Origin: Bacteroidota bacterium
Lineage (GTDB): Bacteria; Bacteroidota; Bacteroidia; Palsa-965
Length of the DNA stretch: 64,000 nucleotides
Assembly: GCA_016194975.1 (NCBI GenBank)
Contig: JACQAM010000023.1
Span: 186,001 to 250,000, forward strand
Direction: 5' to 3'
Positions 8,263-16,274 of the stretch are shown one piece after another. The position numbers and the translations under genes were made by a program. The notes beneath the pieces were generated by a model, which had not been told where the DNA came from, searched no databases, and saw only the letters and a list, made by a program, of their open reading frames with translations. Numbering within the stretch: the first letter of the stretch is position 1; each line of letters begins with the position of its first letter.

Positions 8263-11200
8263 TTACCTCGGGCGTGATGTGGATGATGATGAACCCGAAG
8301 CTCTTGGTGTACCACCTCCGGAAGAAGATCGCGGAGTGGTTGCTTGTGATGCAGGGTGTGAAGATGATGAACTTCCTGAAGAAGATGATGAACTTCCGGA
8401 GGAAGATGAAGTGCTTCCCGAAGAAGATGATGATGGACGTGGATGCGAGGTTCCTCCATCGCCTGATGATGAAGAGGAAGAAGAAGATGATGATGAACTT
8501 CTTCCGCCGGATGAAGAATCGCCTCTTCCGCTATTGCTGTTACCGGATTCTGATTCTCTTCCGGTGATTGCATAAACAATCGTTAGCGATTTACTGTCGC
8601 TTCCATTCGCATTCGTTGCGAGTATGGCAATCGCATTCGTTCCCTGGTTAAGCGATGCAGAGAATGTGAGTGCATGTGTGCCTGCATCATAACTCGCTCC
8701 CATGAAATGCATGCCGTTCACTTTAATGGTAACATCAGTTGCACTGGTGATATTGGAGATGCTCACTTTTACATTGTAAGTTGGAGTAGAAACCGTGATA
8801 TTATCTGATGAAGGATTCACGAGCGTGATCACAGGAGTTGCAGAAGTAGATGTTGAACTGTTGTGTGTGGTATTGTGCGGCCCAACATTCGTTACATCTC
8901 CTGCTCCGCCCGGGCGTCCCTGGTTCGCAAGTGTATCTGGATTTCCGCTGCCGCCTGTTGTGGACGGAGTGTATTTGATCGTGGTATTATCACTTGCGGT
9001 TCCTGCATTGTTGGTAGCAGTCACTGTGTAAACATTTGTGCCTGCTATTAATTGTGCAGTGAGTGTAACGAGATGTGATGCAGAATTGAAATTGAAACTC
9101 AAGTGTGTTCCGTTCATATCTGTAACCGTGATCTGCTGCGAACTGGTCACATTCATCACCACAGCATTTATTGCCTGTACTGCATTTCCGGTGATGAGCG
9201 GATTTGAAGAAGGAACCGTGATGTTAACTGTAGGCGGCATTGCAGGAGCAGGATTGTAAATGATCGTGGTCGATTTGGAATCACTTCCATTCGCATTCGC
9301 AGCAGTAACCGTGAAGAAATTATTTCCGTTGTTGAAGGTTGCGTTATAAGACAACACGTGTGAATTCATATCGTAACTGAAATTCGCAGTGCTTGAATTG
9401 TTGTACACCACGGTAATCTCACTTTGATTATTCACATTCAGCACCGTCGCATTCAGCGTCATGGTTTGATTTGCCGAAGTGTAAGGATTAGTTCCGGGAT
9501 TCGTGATCGTCACTACGGGCGCAGGCGGCGCTTGTGTGTTCGGCTTGTAAGTGATCTGGCACGATTTGGTATCTGTTCCCGCGGTATTCGTTCCGGTTAC
9601 ACTGAACGGATTTACTCCGCTGATAAGTGTTTCCGGAAAACTGATCGTGACGAATGATCCGTTATTCACAAGATTGAAATTTGTTACCTGCTGATTGTTG
9701 AACATAACTGCGATCTGGTTCATTGCACTTACGTTCGTGATGTTTGCAGTGATGGTGATCGCTGCAGTCTTCGTCATATAAGGACAAGCATTCGGATTCG
9801 TGATCGTTACAACAGGAGGCATAACCTGTGCAGCAGGATTGTAATTTATGGTTACTGCATCTGATGCGCTTCCTACTGTATTTGTACCGATCACTTCAAA
9901 AAGATTCGCACCGGTATTCAGTGTTGCAGTAAAAGCAACCTGGTGTGTAGATGGATTGAAAGTGAAATTATTCACCGGGTTTCCATTATGCGTTACCTGT
10001 ACTCCTGTTGCTGCTGTTACATTAAGCACAGTTGCGGTTACGTTGAAAGTTGCAACAGTAGAATTGTAAGGATCGCTCGGAGGATTTGTAATGTTCACTT
10101 GTGGAGGCAATGCAGCGGGATTAGTATTCGTTACAGCGCCGGTAAGAATGATCGTTTGAATATCAGACGCAGATCCGTATTGATTGGATGCACTCACCTG
10201 GTAAATATTCGAACCCGGCATCAGTGTACTTGTGAATACCATTGTTCCTGAATTCGGATTGAAGCTGAAATTATTGCTTACCTGGTTGTTGATCAGCAAT
10301 TGTATCTGGCTCGAATAATTCACGTGTTCAATGTGCACTACGAGTTGTTGTGTAGGAACAGAAGTTGAATACGGATCTACAGCCGGTGTTGTGAACCGAA
10401 CTGTAGGCGGATAAGCGTAGCTCGGATAATTCGTGTTGTTTCCTGTAGGATTATTATTCGGATTGGTTGTGTAATTCGGATTCGGGTTCGGATTGTTCTG
10501 TGTATAGTTATTCGGATTCGGAGGAGGAGGATTGTCAACCGTATGTGTATTGCTGTGTCCTCCACCAAATGTCCAGCGCACAAATAATCCATCATAATTG
10601 TACAGATCGTTATTCGGAGTTTTTGTTCCTTCAGAAGTGTGATCGACTCCGTCGATAAGATCATTCAGCGCCCAGGTCGTTCTGTGTTCAACACCAATTG
10701 CACATCCGTTTCCCCACTGGTATCCCATTCCAAAACCGGCGCTTGGCATGAATTTCCATTTTCCCTGTCCGCCATTCGCAACTGTTTCATAAGTGCGATC
10801 GGTCCACAATGAATTCAACGCGGTAGAAACAGAAGCTTCATCACCATTGGAAGGAATGTTGGAATAATCATACATATTATTGAACTCATCAAGCTGATTT
10901 GTTTTCACCGTGTAATAATTCATTCCCACTCCGCCGAAACCGTAAAGCAATACGCCATGTTTTCTCAATCCATTACTTCCTACAATAAGTTCATAGGAGA
11001 ATTCATCAAAACGCATTTTGTAATTGCTGAAAACATACCCGTGAGAAACAGAAGATGCTCCGTCCGTATAATTGATGAGCGGATTTCCATTTCCATTCAG
11101 CGTATTGTCGCCGGCAATTCCACTCAGCGGATGATAATTGTATCCATAATTTCTTCCATCGAGAAAACGAAAACGCCAGCCGAAATAAAGCGGGCCGGTT

Positions 11201-11394
11201 TTATCAAGTCTCGAATAACGGGAAAGAGTAAAACTCCATCCGATTCCTCCGACGGCTTTCATATCGCTTGTTTGCCATGTTCCGCCCATGTCGAGTCCAA
11301 CCCACAAAGGGCGACGCATAGGAACGGAAGATGTTTGAGAAAAAGACTGGAGTGTTACTAAGAACAGAGCCAGGAGTGTAAAATATTTTTTCAT
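8263..11394 (-). CDS. Large exported protein: barrel-like N-domain, six Ig-like repeats, Ser-rich tail
   Basis: 1043 aa, no named family recognised. A signal peptide ends at about residue 20 (TLQSFSQ). Residues 20-285 are Gly/aromatic-rich and alternate like an outer-membrane barrel or OmpA-type domain. An Asn/Pro-rich linker (about 288-335) follows. Five tandem units of about 90 aa come next, each opening with a PPxVxITxP word and ending in TxTNxxGSAS then an I/V strand. A Gly-rich linker and a sixth unit follow, then a Ser/Gly-rich tail of about 95 residues ending in Arg. There is no type A or type B sorting domain at the C-terminus. The Ig/IPT-like units suggest an adhesin or surface-scaffold role (inference). 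A divergent ECF sigma operon lies upstream. Confidence 0.8.
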   Translation of the reverse strand: MKKYFTLLALFLVTLQSFSQTSSVPMRRPLWVGLDMGGTWQTSDMKAVGGIGWSFTLSRYSRLDKTGPLYFGWRFRFLDGRNYGYNYHPLSGIAGDNTLNGNGNPLINYTDGASSVSHGYVFSNYKMRFDEFSYELIVGSNGLRKHGVLLYGFGGVGMNYYTVKTNQLDEFNNMYDYSNIPSNGDEASVSTALNSLWTDRTYETVANGGQGKWKFMPSAGFGMGYQWGNGCAIGVEHRTTWALNDLIDGVDHTSEGTKTPNNDLYNYDGLFVRWTFGGGHSNTHTVDNPPPPNPNNYTQNNPNPNPNYTTNPNNNPTGNNTNYPSYAYPPTVRFTTPAVDPYSTSVPTQQLVVHIEHVNYSSQIQLLINNQVSNNFSFNPNSGTMVFTSTLMPGSNIYQVSASNQYGSASDIQTIILTGAVTNTNPAALPPQVNITNPPSDPYNSTVATFNVTATVLNVTAATGVQVTHNGNPVNNFTFNPSTHQVAFTATLNTGANLFEVIGTNTVGSASDAVTINYNPAAQVMPPVVTITNPNACPYMTKTAAITITANITNVSAMNQIAVMFNNQQVTNFNLVNNGSFVTISFPETLISGVNPFSVTGTNTAGTDTKSCQITYKPNTQAPPAPVVTITNPGTNPYTSANQTMTLNATVLNVNNQSEITVVYNNSSTANFSYDMNSHVLSYNATFNNGNNFFTVTAANANGSDSKSTTIIYNPAPAMPPTVNITVPSSNPLITGNAVQAINAVVMNVTSSQQITVTDMNGTHLSFNFNSASHLVTLTAQLIAGTNVYTVTATNNAGTASDNTTIKYTPSTTGGSGNPDTLANQGRPGGAGDVTNVGPHNTTHNSSTSTSATPVITLVNPSSDNITVSTPTYNVKVSISNITSATDVTIKVNGMHFMGASYDAGTHALTFSASLNQGTNAIAILATNANGSDSKSLTIVYAITGRESESGNSNSGRGDSSSGGRSSSSSSSSSSSSGDGGTSHPRPSSSSSGSTSSSSGSSSSSSGSSSSSHPASQATTPRSSSGGGTPRASGSSSSTSRPR
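8280..8545. repeat. Low-complexity Ser-codon tract (GAAGATGAT-type repeats)
   Basis: The 3' end of the large minus-strand gene is built of imperfect GAA/GAT/GATGATGAACTTCC units (plus-strand view), coding runs of Ser on the minus strand. Two near-identical copies of GATGATGAACTTCC lie at about 8363 and 8385. Such tracts are prone to slippage, so the tail length may vary among strains. Confidence 0.6.
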
Positions 11395-11463
11395 GATTGG
11401 GATGATTTTCGGTTACTTCATTTTAACAGGAATTGTGCCGAACGTGGGGGCTGGTTATTTTAG

Positions 11464-11471
11464 CAAATATA
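11464..11471 (-). promoter_or_regulatory. -7 box for the Ig-repeat gene
   Basis: TATATTTG on the minus strand, 70 nt before the start at 11394, matches the Bacteroidota TAnnTTTG consensus. No well-spaced -33 element is clear (a TTTG lies only 13 nt further upstream). The rest of the 11395-11649 gap shows nothing else recognisable. Confidence 0.4.
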
Positions 11472-11649
11472 AGCGACTGATAATCAAAAGTATCTATTAG
11501 CCGTTCCTTTGTATCTGGCAAATTTAAACAATCGTAATTCAAATTCAAACGGCCGAATTCATTCACTCGCGCTCTTTCATCTTCGTTTCGTCGATTTACT
11601 TTCTCCTTCGTTCGCACTCATATTTCGTAATTTAGTGCTGTAACGTTCG

Positions 11650-12237
11650 GTGGTAGAATTCTCTTCCAATATAAGGTCTTTGTCAGACAATGAACTCGTT
11701 TCCCGTTTTCGTGAAACGAATGATAACGTGTGCATCGGCGAATTGTTCAAACGTTATCGGCATCTTGTTTTTGGTGTGTGCATGAAATATTTATCAGACG
11801 AAGATGAAAGCCAGGATGTGCAGATGCATGTGTTTGAAAAATTATTGAAAGATCTTCATCGCCATGATGTGGAACAATTCAAAGGATGGTTGTACACCGT
11901 TACAAAAAACGAATGCCTCATGTACCTGCGCAGCCGCAAAAGCAAGAAAGCGCATTTGCAGGAATTAAAAAAAGATCTTGATGGCGTTATGGAAACTCAA
12001 CACTCCATGCATCCTGATGGTGTAACCGACACCGAACTCCAGTTACGCAAAATGGAAAACAGTTTGAGTAACCTCGGCGATAATCAGCGTCGTTGCCTTG
12101 AACTATTTTACCTGGAAAAAAAATGTTACAGGGAAGTAGCTGAATCAACAGGGTTCAGTTTGAATGAAGTGAAAAGTTTTATCCAGAACGGAAAAAGAAA
12201 TTTGAAAATTCTCCTCGAGAAAAAAAATAATGACTGA
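11650..12237 (+). CDS. ECF-type RNA polymerase sigma factor
   Basis: 195 aa. Region 2 spans about residues 10-85, with the ELFKRYRHLVFGVCMKYL helix and a W in GWLYTVTKNE. Region 4 (about 130-190) has LGDNQRRCLELFYLEK and the helix-turn-helix YREVAESTGFSLNEVKSF. The start is GTG: an in-frame stop lies at 11641 and no ATG precedes region 2. The stop region overlaps the anti-sigma gene by 8 nt, so the two are translationally coupled. Its target regulon is unknown; the divergent Ig-repeat gene is a candidate (inference). Confidence 0.92.
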   Translation: MVEFSSNIRSLSDNELVSRFRETNDNVCIGELFKRYRHLVFGVCMKYLSDEDESQDVQMHVFEKLLKDLHRHDVEQFKGWLYTVTKNECLMYLRSRKSKKAHLQELKKDLDGVMETQHSMHPDGVTDTELQLRKMENSLSNLGDNQRRCLELFYLEKKCYREVAESTGFSLNEVKSFIQNGKRNLKILLEKKNND

Positions 12238-13498
12238 CCGGCCTTCATACCATCATCTGCCCGACGATCCCTGCATCGCGGAAGAAAAGATGTTCCGTTA
12301 TATCGACGGAAAACTTTCTCCCGAACAGATGTACGAGGTGGAACGCCATGCAGTGGATTGTGCTTTCTGTTCAGACGCTATCGAAGGATTGCAACGGGTG
12401 AGCGAGCGCGATCGTGTGGGCGCGTACCTCACGGAAACAGGAACCGGAGAAAGTGCAGCAGAAACAGGTGCCAAAATTATTTCTATGACCGATCGCCGTC
12501 CGCTTTATTATGCGGTGGCTGCCGGCCTTGTTCTCATTACAGGTATCGGAATTTTTATGCATAACATTTCCAATGGAAGTGAAAAACCAAATCAGTTGGC
12601 AGATAATAATTCTCAGAAATTGATTTCACCATTGGGTGATGTAACAAAGAAAGATTCTGTAGCAAAGGTGAGTGATCTTGAAAAAAATAATTCTGCTACG
12701 GTTAACACTGCGCTTGATTCGTTACAGGGACAACCGGAAAATAAACTCGCGCGCGTTGACCAATACCCGCACGCAAGCGGAATAGCTGCTTCCGGTGCAG
12801 ATGCAGGCGGCCCGAGCGGAAGAGGTTCAACTGTTATGCATGCAGAAGAAAAGTCAACAGATATTCCTGCGGAAACAGAGCAATCCAATTCACAGAATGA
12901 AATGGTATTAATGGATACGCAGTCAGATGAACAGCGAATGATCCTTGAGGAAAATGTTGCGAATGATAAAAAGGAAACAGAAGCGGTGAAAGCAAAAGAC
13001 AATGATGACCAGGTTGCCGGTGGAACTTCCACTAATTATAAAAGCCACAATGACCGCAGCAAACAATCTTCTGTGGCTAATGACGCTCCTTCTGTTCCTG
13101 CTTCAAATGCAAATGTTGTAACCGTGAACGGAACTAATTCCGATAGTGCGGGTGTGGCTAATAATATTTCAGTTGTTAATGCTGAAGTTTCTGCAGATAC
13201 TGTCAGTAACGAACAGCAACAAAAATATCCATTGAAAGAATCGGATAAAGACATTGAACTTTCTTATGGCAAAGGTGTGCAACTGCTGAACGCAGGTGAT
13301 GCAGCAGGGTCGTTGGTTTTTTTCGATGATGTGCTGAAATATCCTGCACACTACAATTTTGCTGATGCGCAATGGGAAAAATCACTTGCACTCATCCAAC
13401 TCAAAAGAACTGACGAAGCAAAAGCACTGCTGAATGAAATTGTGAAAGGTGGTGGAAAATACAAAGCGCTGGCAGAAGAAAAACTGAAAACGCTCTGA
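12230..13498 (+). CDS. Membrane anti-sigma factor with zinc-binding ZAS motif and periplasmic tail
   Basis: 422 aa. The cytoplasmic N-terminus has MFRYIDGKLSPEQ and the HAVDCAFC motif (H-x3-C-x2-C), the zinc-binding anti-sigma (ZAS/zf-HC2) signature. One transmembrane segment follows at about 85-107 (YYAVAAGLVLITGIGIFM). A long, polar, Ser/Asn/Asp-rich region of about 240 residues lies beyond it, and the last 75 residues look like one or two TPR units (LLNAGDAAGSLVFFDDVL). It overlaps the ECF sigma gene and should bind and silence that factor. The stop directly abuts the convergent siaC stop. Confidence 0.85.
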   Translation: MTDRPSYHHLPDDPCIAEEKMFRYIDGKLSPEQMYEVERHAVDCAFCSDAIEGLQRVSERDRVGAYLTETGTGESAAETGAKIISMTDRRPLYYAVAAGLVLITGIGIFMHNISNGSEKPNQLADNNSQKLISPLGDVTKKDSVAKVSDLEKNNSATVNTALDSLQGQPENKLARVDQYPHASGIAASGADAGGPSGRGSTVMHAEEKSTDIPAETEQSNSQNEMVLMDTQSDEQRMILEENVANDKKETEAVKAKDNDDQVAGGTSTNYKSHNDRSKQSSVANDAPSVPASNANVVTVNGTNSDSAGVANNISVVNAEVSADTVSNEQQQKYPLKESDKDIELSYGKGVQLLNAGDAAGSLVFFDDVLKYPAHYNFADAQWEKSLALIQLKRTDEAKALLNEIVKGGGKYKALAEEKLKTL

Positions 13499-13891
13499 TC
13501 AGAAAGTGAATTCCTTGTACGGAATGAATACAAATGGATGTTCCAGTATCATTGACATCTCTTCTCCCTTATCACGAATATCTTCATCTTCCGCTTCATG
13601 GTGCCAGTTGATCGTAACTGTCACTCCGCGCGAACGCATTTTGAGGAATTTCGCGAGAATACTCAGGATAGAACGCACCGATCCGGTGTTGAGATGATCG
13701 AGTTTGATGTCGAACGTAACTGCGTTGCCGGTAAAATTTTTTGTGAAGAGTTCCGCCCATTTATCAGAAGACAGGTAGAACACAGTTGCATCGGCAGGAA
13801 TACTTCTTCCGCTTATACTGAAAATATTTTTCTTCGCATCAAGATTGATCCGTGGTGTGATCTTGGAATGTTCTATGTAAAGTGTTTCCAT
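13499..13891 (-). CDS. SiaC-family regulatory phosphoprotein (DUF1987)
   Basis: 130 aa from METLYIEHS. The N-terminal pattern YIEHSKITPRINLD and FSISGRSIPADA is typical of DUF1987/SiaC, as is NTGSVRSILSILAKF in the middle. In Pseudomonas, SiaC is phosphorylated on a Ser/Thr by SiaB and, unphosphorylated, activates a diguanylate cyclase (SiaD). Here the siaB-like gene is directly upstream, six bases before this ATG, but no cyclase gene is adjacent. A TTG at 13900 overlapping the siaB stop is an alternative start. It converges with the anti-sigma gene with no spacer. Confidence 0.85.
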   Translation of the reverse strand: METLYIEHSKITPRINLDAKKNIFSISGRSIPADATVFYLSSDKWAELFTKNFTGNAVTFDIKLDHLNTGSVRSILSILAKFLKMRSRGVTVTINWHHEAEDEDIRDKGEEMSMILEHPFVFIPYKEFTF

Positions 13892-13896
13892 AAATT

Positions 13897-14436
13897 TCAA
13901 TTGAGCGAAATGAATAGCTCGATATAAAAGAAAGTAAATCCATTCTCCATCGGAATGAATTTATATTTGATGGGACCGCTTACCGCTCTGGCAATTTCAA
14001 GCAATCCCAGTCCGGCATTCGTACGGCTTCCATCACGCAGTGTTTTTTCCATTTGCTTCATGTACATTTCGCGCAGGATATCGGCGTCGGCCGCATTGAT
14101 GTGATCGATCTTTGATCGCAATAATTCCACCTCTTCCGTTTTCATCAGGTTCCCGCAATTTACACCGTAATCACTGATGGAAAAACGCTGCATGAAAACA
14201 ATTGAGCCCGCTTTGGGTTCTTTTATTGCCGGCGTGTTTTTCTGGATGTTCTGCAAACATTCAACAACAGCGCTCACAAGCCGGCGGCGCGAAGGCCTTG
14301 GAAGAAGAAGAAAATGCGGACGGCTTTCAATGAGTGAAACAAAAGCGCTGATCAGATCCTCATCGATCTCTCCAAGATAAAACCAGTCTGTTTTCGGATC
14401 AAGAAGAAGGTCTTTTACTTCGGTAGCGCTTAGCAT
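13897..14436 (-). CDS. SiaB-family protein kinase (DUF6272)
   Basis: 179 aa. The fold is GHKL/HPK-like: a helix region RRRLVSAVVECLQNIQKNTP (N-box-like Glu/Asn) and a C-terminal GLGLLEIARAVSGPIKY segment like the G-box of anti-sigma kinases. This pattern matches SiaB-family kinases, which phosphorylate the SiaC partner encoded next. No membrane segment is seen, so it should act in the cytoplasm. The upstream gap 14437-14638 has no clear promoter for it. Confidence 0.8.
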   Translation of the reverse strand: MLSATEVKDLLLDPKTDWFYLGEIDEDLISAFVSLIESRPHFLLLPRPSRRRLVSAVVECLQNIQKNTPAIKEPKAGSIVFMQRFSISDYGVNCGNLMKTEEVELLRSKIDHINAADADILREMYMKQMEKTLRDGSRTNAGLGLLEIARAVSGPIKYKFIPMENGFTFFYIELFISLN

Positions 14437-14626
14437 ATGCAGGGGGAATTCTTTGCAAATGTACTAAACCTTTTACGGGCATGGTGCTAATTTTGTTTCC
14501 CTTACCCGGCATTCACTAATGAAAATTTGACCGGGAGAAAAGCATCTTTTTTGTGGCACATCCAATTCCTTTTTCCCAGAAGGTCTTCTTCATCTTCACT
14601 CACACATCTTGTATTAGTATTGCAGT

Positions 14627-14634
14627 TATTTTTG
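14627..14634 (+). promoter_or_regulatory. -7 box very close to the enoyl-CoA hydratase start
   Basis: TATTTTTG matches TAnnTTTG, and TTGT at 14609-14612 could be a short-spaced -33 element. The box ends only 5 nt before the ATG at 14639, so a transcript from it would be nearly leaderless, or translation starts at the later ATG (14669). Confidence 0.45.
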
Positions 14635-14638
14635 CATC

Positions 14639-15400
14639 ATGGATACTAATGGAAGTGTAATTTCAACTATGAAGGACGGCATCGGTTCGATCCGTTTTTA
14701 TCATCCGCAAAGCAATTCTCTTCCCGGAGAAATTCTACGCAAACTCGCAGAAGAGATCACACGAATGGGAAATGACGACGAGGTAAAAGTCATTCTTCTT
14801 TCGAGCGAAGGTGAAAAAACATTTTGTGCCGGCGCATCTTTTGATGAGCTTATCGGTATCAAAGACAAAAAATCCGGCGATCATTTTTTTTCCGGCTTTG
14901 CAAATGTGATCAATGCAATGAAGAACGCGCCGAAATTCATTCTCACGCGCGTGCAGGGAAAAGCAGTTGGCGGCGGAGTGGGAATTGCAGCAGCTTCAGA
15001 TCATGCAATAGCACATTCATCTGCTTCCATAAAACTTTCCGAACTCGCTGTCGGTATCGGGCCATTTGTAGTTGGGCCTGCTGTTGAAAGGAAAATGGGA
15101 TCTTCTGCATTCACGAATCTTGCGATCAATACAACGCAGTGGAGAGATGCAGCGTGGGCAAAACAAAATGGATTGTATGCTGATGTTCATTCTTCATTGG
15201 AAGAGTTGGATCAGGCGGTGAATGCACTCGCGGAGCAATTAGCGAATAGTAATCCTGATGCAATGAAAGAACTGAAAAGAATTTCGTGGCAGGGAACTGA
15301 ACATTGGGACAAATTACTTTATGAAAGAGCGGCCATCAGCGGGCGACTCGTGTTATCTGAATTCACGCGAAACGCTATTCAGAAATTCAAGGGAAAATAA
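14639..15400 (+). CDS. Enoyl-CoA hydratase/isomerase (crotonase) family protein
   Basis: 253 aa. The crotonase fold is shown by FCAGASFDEL (first oxyanion-hole strand), GKAVGGGVGIAAASDHAIA (second oxyanion hole and CoA-binding turn) and SELAVGIGP with an active-site-region Glu. Length fits a single-domain hydratase. It resembles methylglutaconyl-CoA and related hydratases in Bacteroidota, but the substrate cannot be read from the sequence. The start is either MDTNG (14639) or MKDGIG (14669); see the -7 box. It stands alone, followed by a convergent LOG gene. Confidence 0.9.
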   Translation: MDTNGSVISTMKDGIGSIRFYHPQSNSLPGEILRKLAEEITRMGNDDEVKVILLSSEGEKTFCAGASFDELIGIKDKKSGDHFFSGFANVINAMKNAPKFILTRVQGKAVGGGVGIAAASDHAIAHSSASIKLSELAVGIGPFVVGPAVERKMGSSAFTNLAINTTQWRDAAWAKQNGLYADVHSSLEELDQAVNALAEQLANSNPDAMKELKRISWQGTEHWDKLLYERAAISGRLVLSEFTRNAIQKFKGK

Positions 15401-15451
15401 ATGGAAAATAAAAAATCCAAAAAAAAATCGAAAATCTAAATTTCCATCCGA

Positions 15452-16174
15452 TTATTTTTCACCGAAAAGTCCAACCGGCCTGAACTTTTTCCTCAATCCG
15501 AATTTTCTTATCGCTCCGTTTTCAAGGAACTTCATTGCATCATCAACGGAATCGGTGAAGAAGATAAGTTCTGCATCATGTTCGCCTATGGTTCCTTCGC
15601 TGATCATTTTCCGGATGTGATTGATAATTTCTGCATGAAATTCCATACCCAGTACGATGATCGGGAATCGTTCCATCTTAGCCGTCTGCACAAGTGTCAC
15701 CGCTTCGAATAATTCATCGAGCGTTCCGAATCCGCCGGGCAACACCACAAACGCATAAGAATATTTCGAGAGTAGGACTTTACGGACGAAAAAAAATTTG
15801 ATGTCCACCCATTTATCGAGATAAGGATTCGGTTCCTGCTCACGCGGAAGAACAATATTGCATCCCACACTTTTTCCATTCACATCTTTCGCACCTCGAT
15901 TCGCCGCTTCCATGATGCCCGGCCCTCCACCCGTCATCACTGTGAATCCGAGTTTCGCAATACGCTTACCCACTTCGCGCGCCATTTTGTAATAGGGATG
16001 GCCTTCAGTGAATCTTGCCGATCCGAAAACAGTTACACAGGGTCCCACGAAATGCAATTTCCGGAATCCGCGAATGAACTGGCGAAAAACTTTTATGGTA
16101 AAAAACAATTCGCTCCCTCTTGGCCCCGGCCCTTCAAGAAATGATCTTTCATGCTGATTGAATTCTTTTTTCAT
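15452..16174 (-). CDS. LOG-family (TIGR00730) nucleotide phosphoribohydrolase
   Basis: 240 aa. A Rossmann-type fold has GGGPGIMEAANRGA (phosphate-binding loop) and PGGFGTLDELFEA, the defining LOG/lysine-decarboxylase-like motif with catalytic Arg/Glu surroundings. Members cleave the N-glycosidic bond of nucleoside 5'-monophosphates, including cytokinin-type substrates; the bacterial physiological substrate is often AMP-like or unknown. The N-terminus (HERSFLEGPGPRGSE) is the longer type common in Bacteroidota. The start is ATG, 20 nt past the A-rich spacer. Confidence 0.9.
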   Translation of the reverse strand: MKKEFNQHERSFLEGPGPRGSELFFTIKVFRQFIRGFRKLHFVGPCVTVFGSARFTEGHPYYKMAREVGKRIAKLGFTVMTGGGPGIMEAANRGAKDVNGKSVGCNIVLPREQEPNPYLDKWVDIKFFFVRKVLLSKYSYAFVVLPGGFGTLDELFEAVTLVQTAKMERFPIIVLGMEFHAEIINHIRKMISEGTIGEHDAELIFFTDSVDDAMKFLENGAIRKFGLRKKFRPVGLFGEK

Positions 16175-16224
16175 ACTGCAAGCGAAGTTACTGGTAAATC
16201 AAATTTTTTATTGAGCGGTGATGC

Positions 16225-16253
16225 AAAAAAAAATGCCGGGAAATTTCCCGGCA
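16225..16253 (-). terminator. Rho-independent terminator of the TPR gene
   Basis: TGCCGGGAAA/TTTCCCGGCA is a perfect 20-nt palindrome at 16234-16253. Nine A residues at 16225-16233 form the U-tract on the minus strand, 22 nt past the stop of the upstream gene. Confidence 0.9.
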
Positions 16254-16274
16254 CTGAATTTATTTTCAGAAATA

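Noticed and set aside
8213-8575. Plus-strand frame of 120 codons, almost all Asp/Glu
   Set aside because: It is the complement of the Ser-rich tail of the large minus-strand protein. It has no independent start signal and no sensible composition.
11423-11617. 64-codon minus-strand frame in the sigma/Ig-repeat gap
   Set aside because: It contains the -7 box of the Ig-repeat gene and is highly charged without any known pattern.
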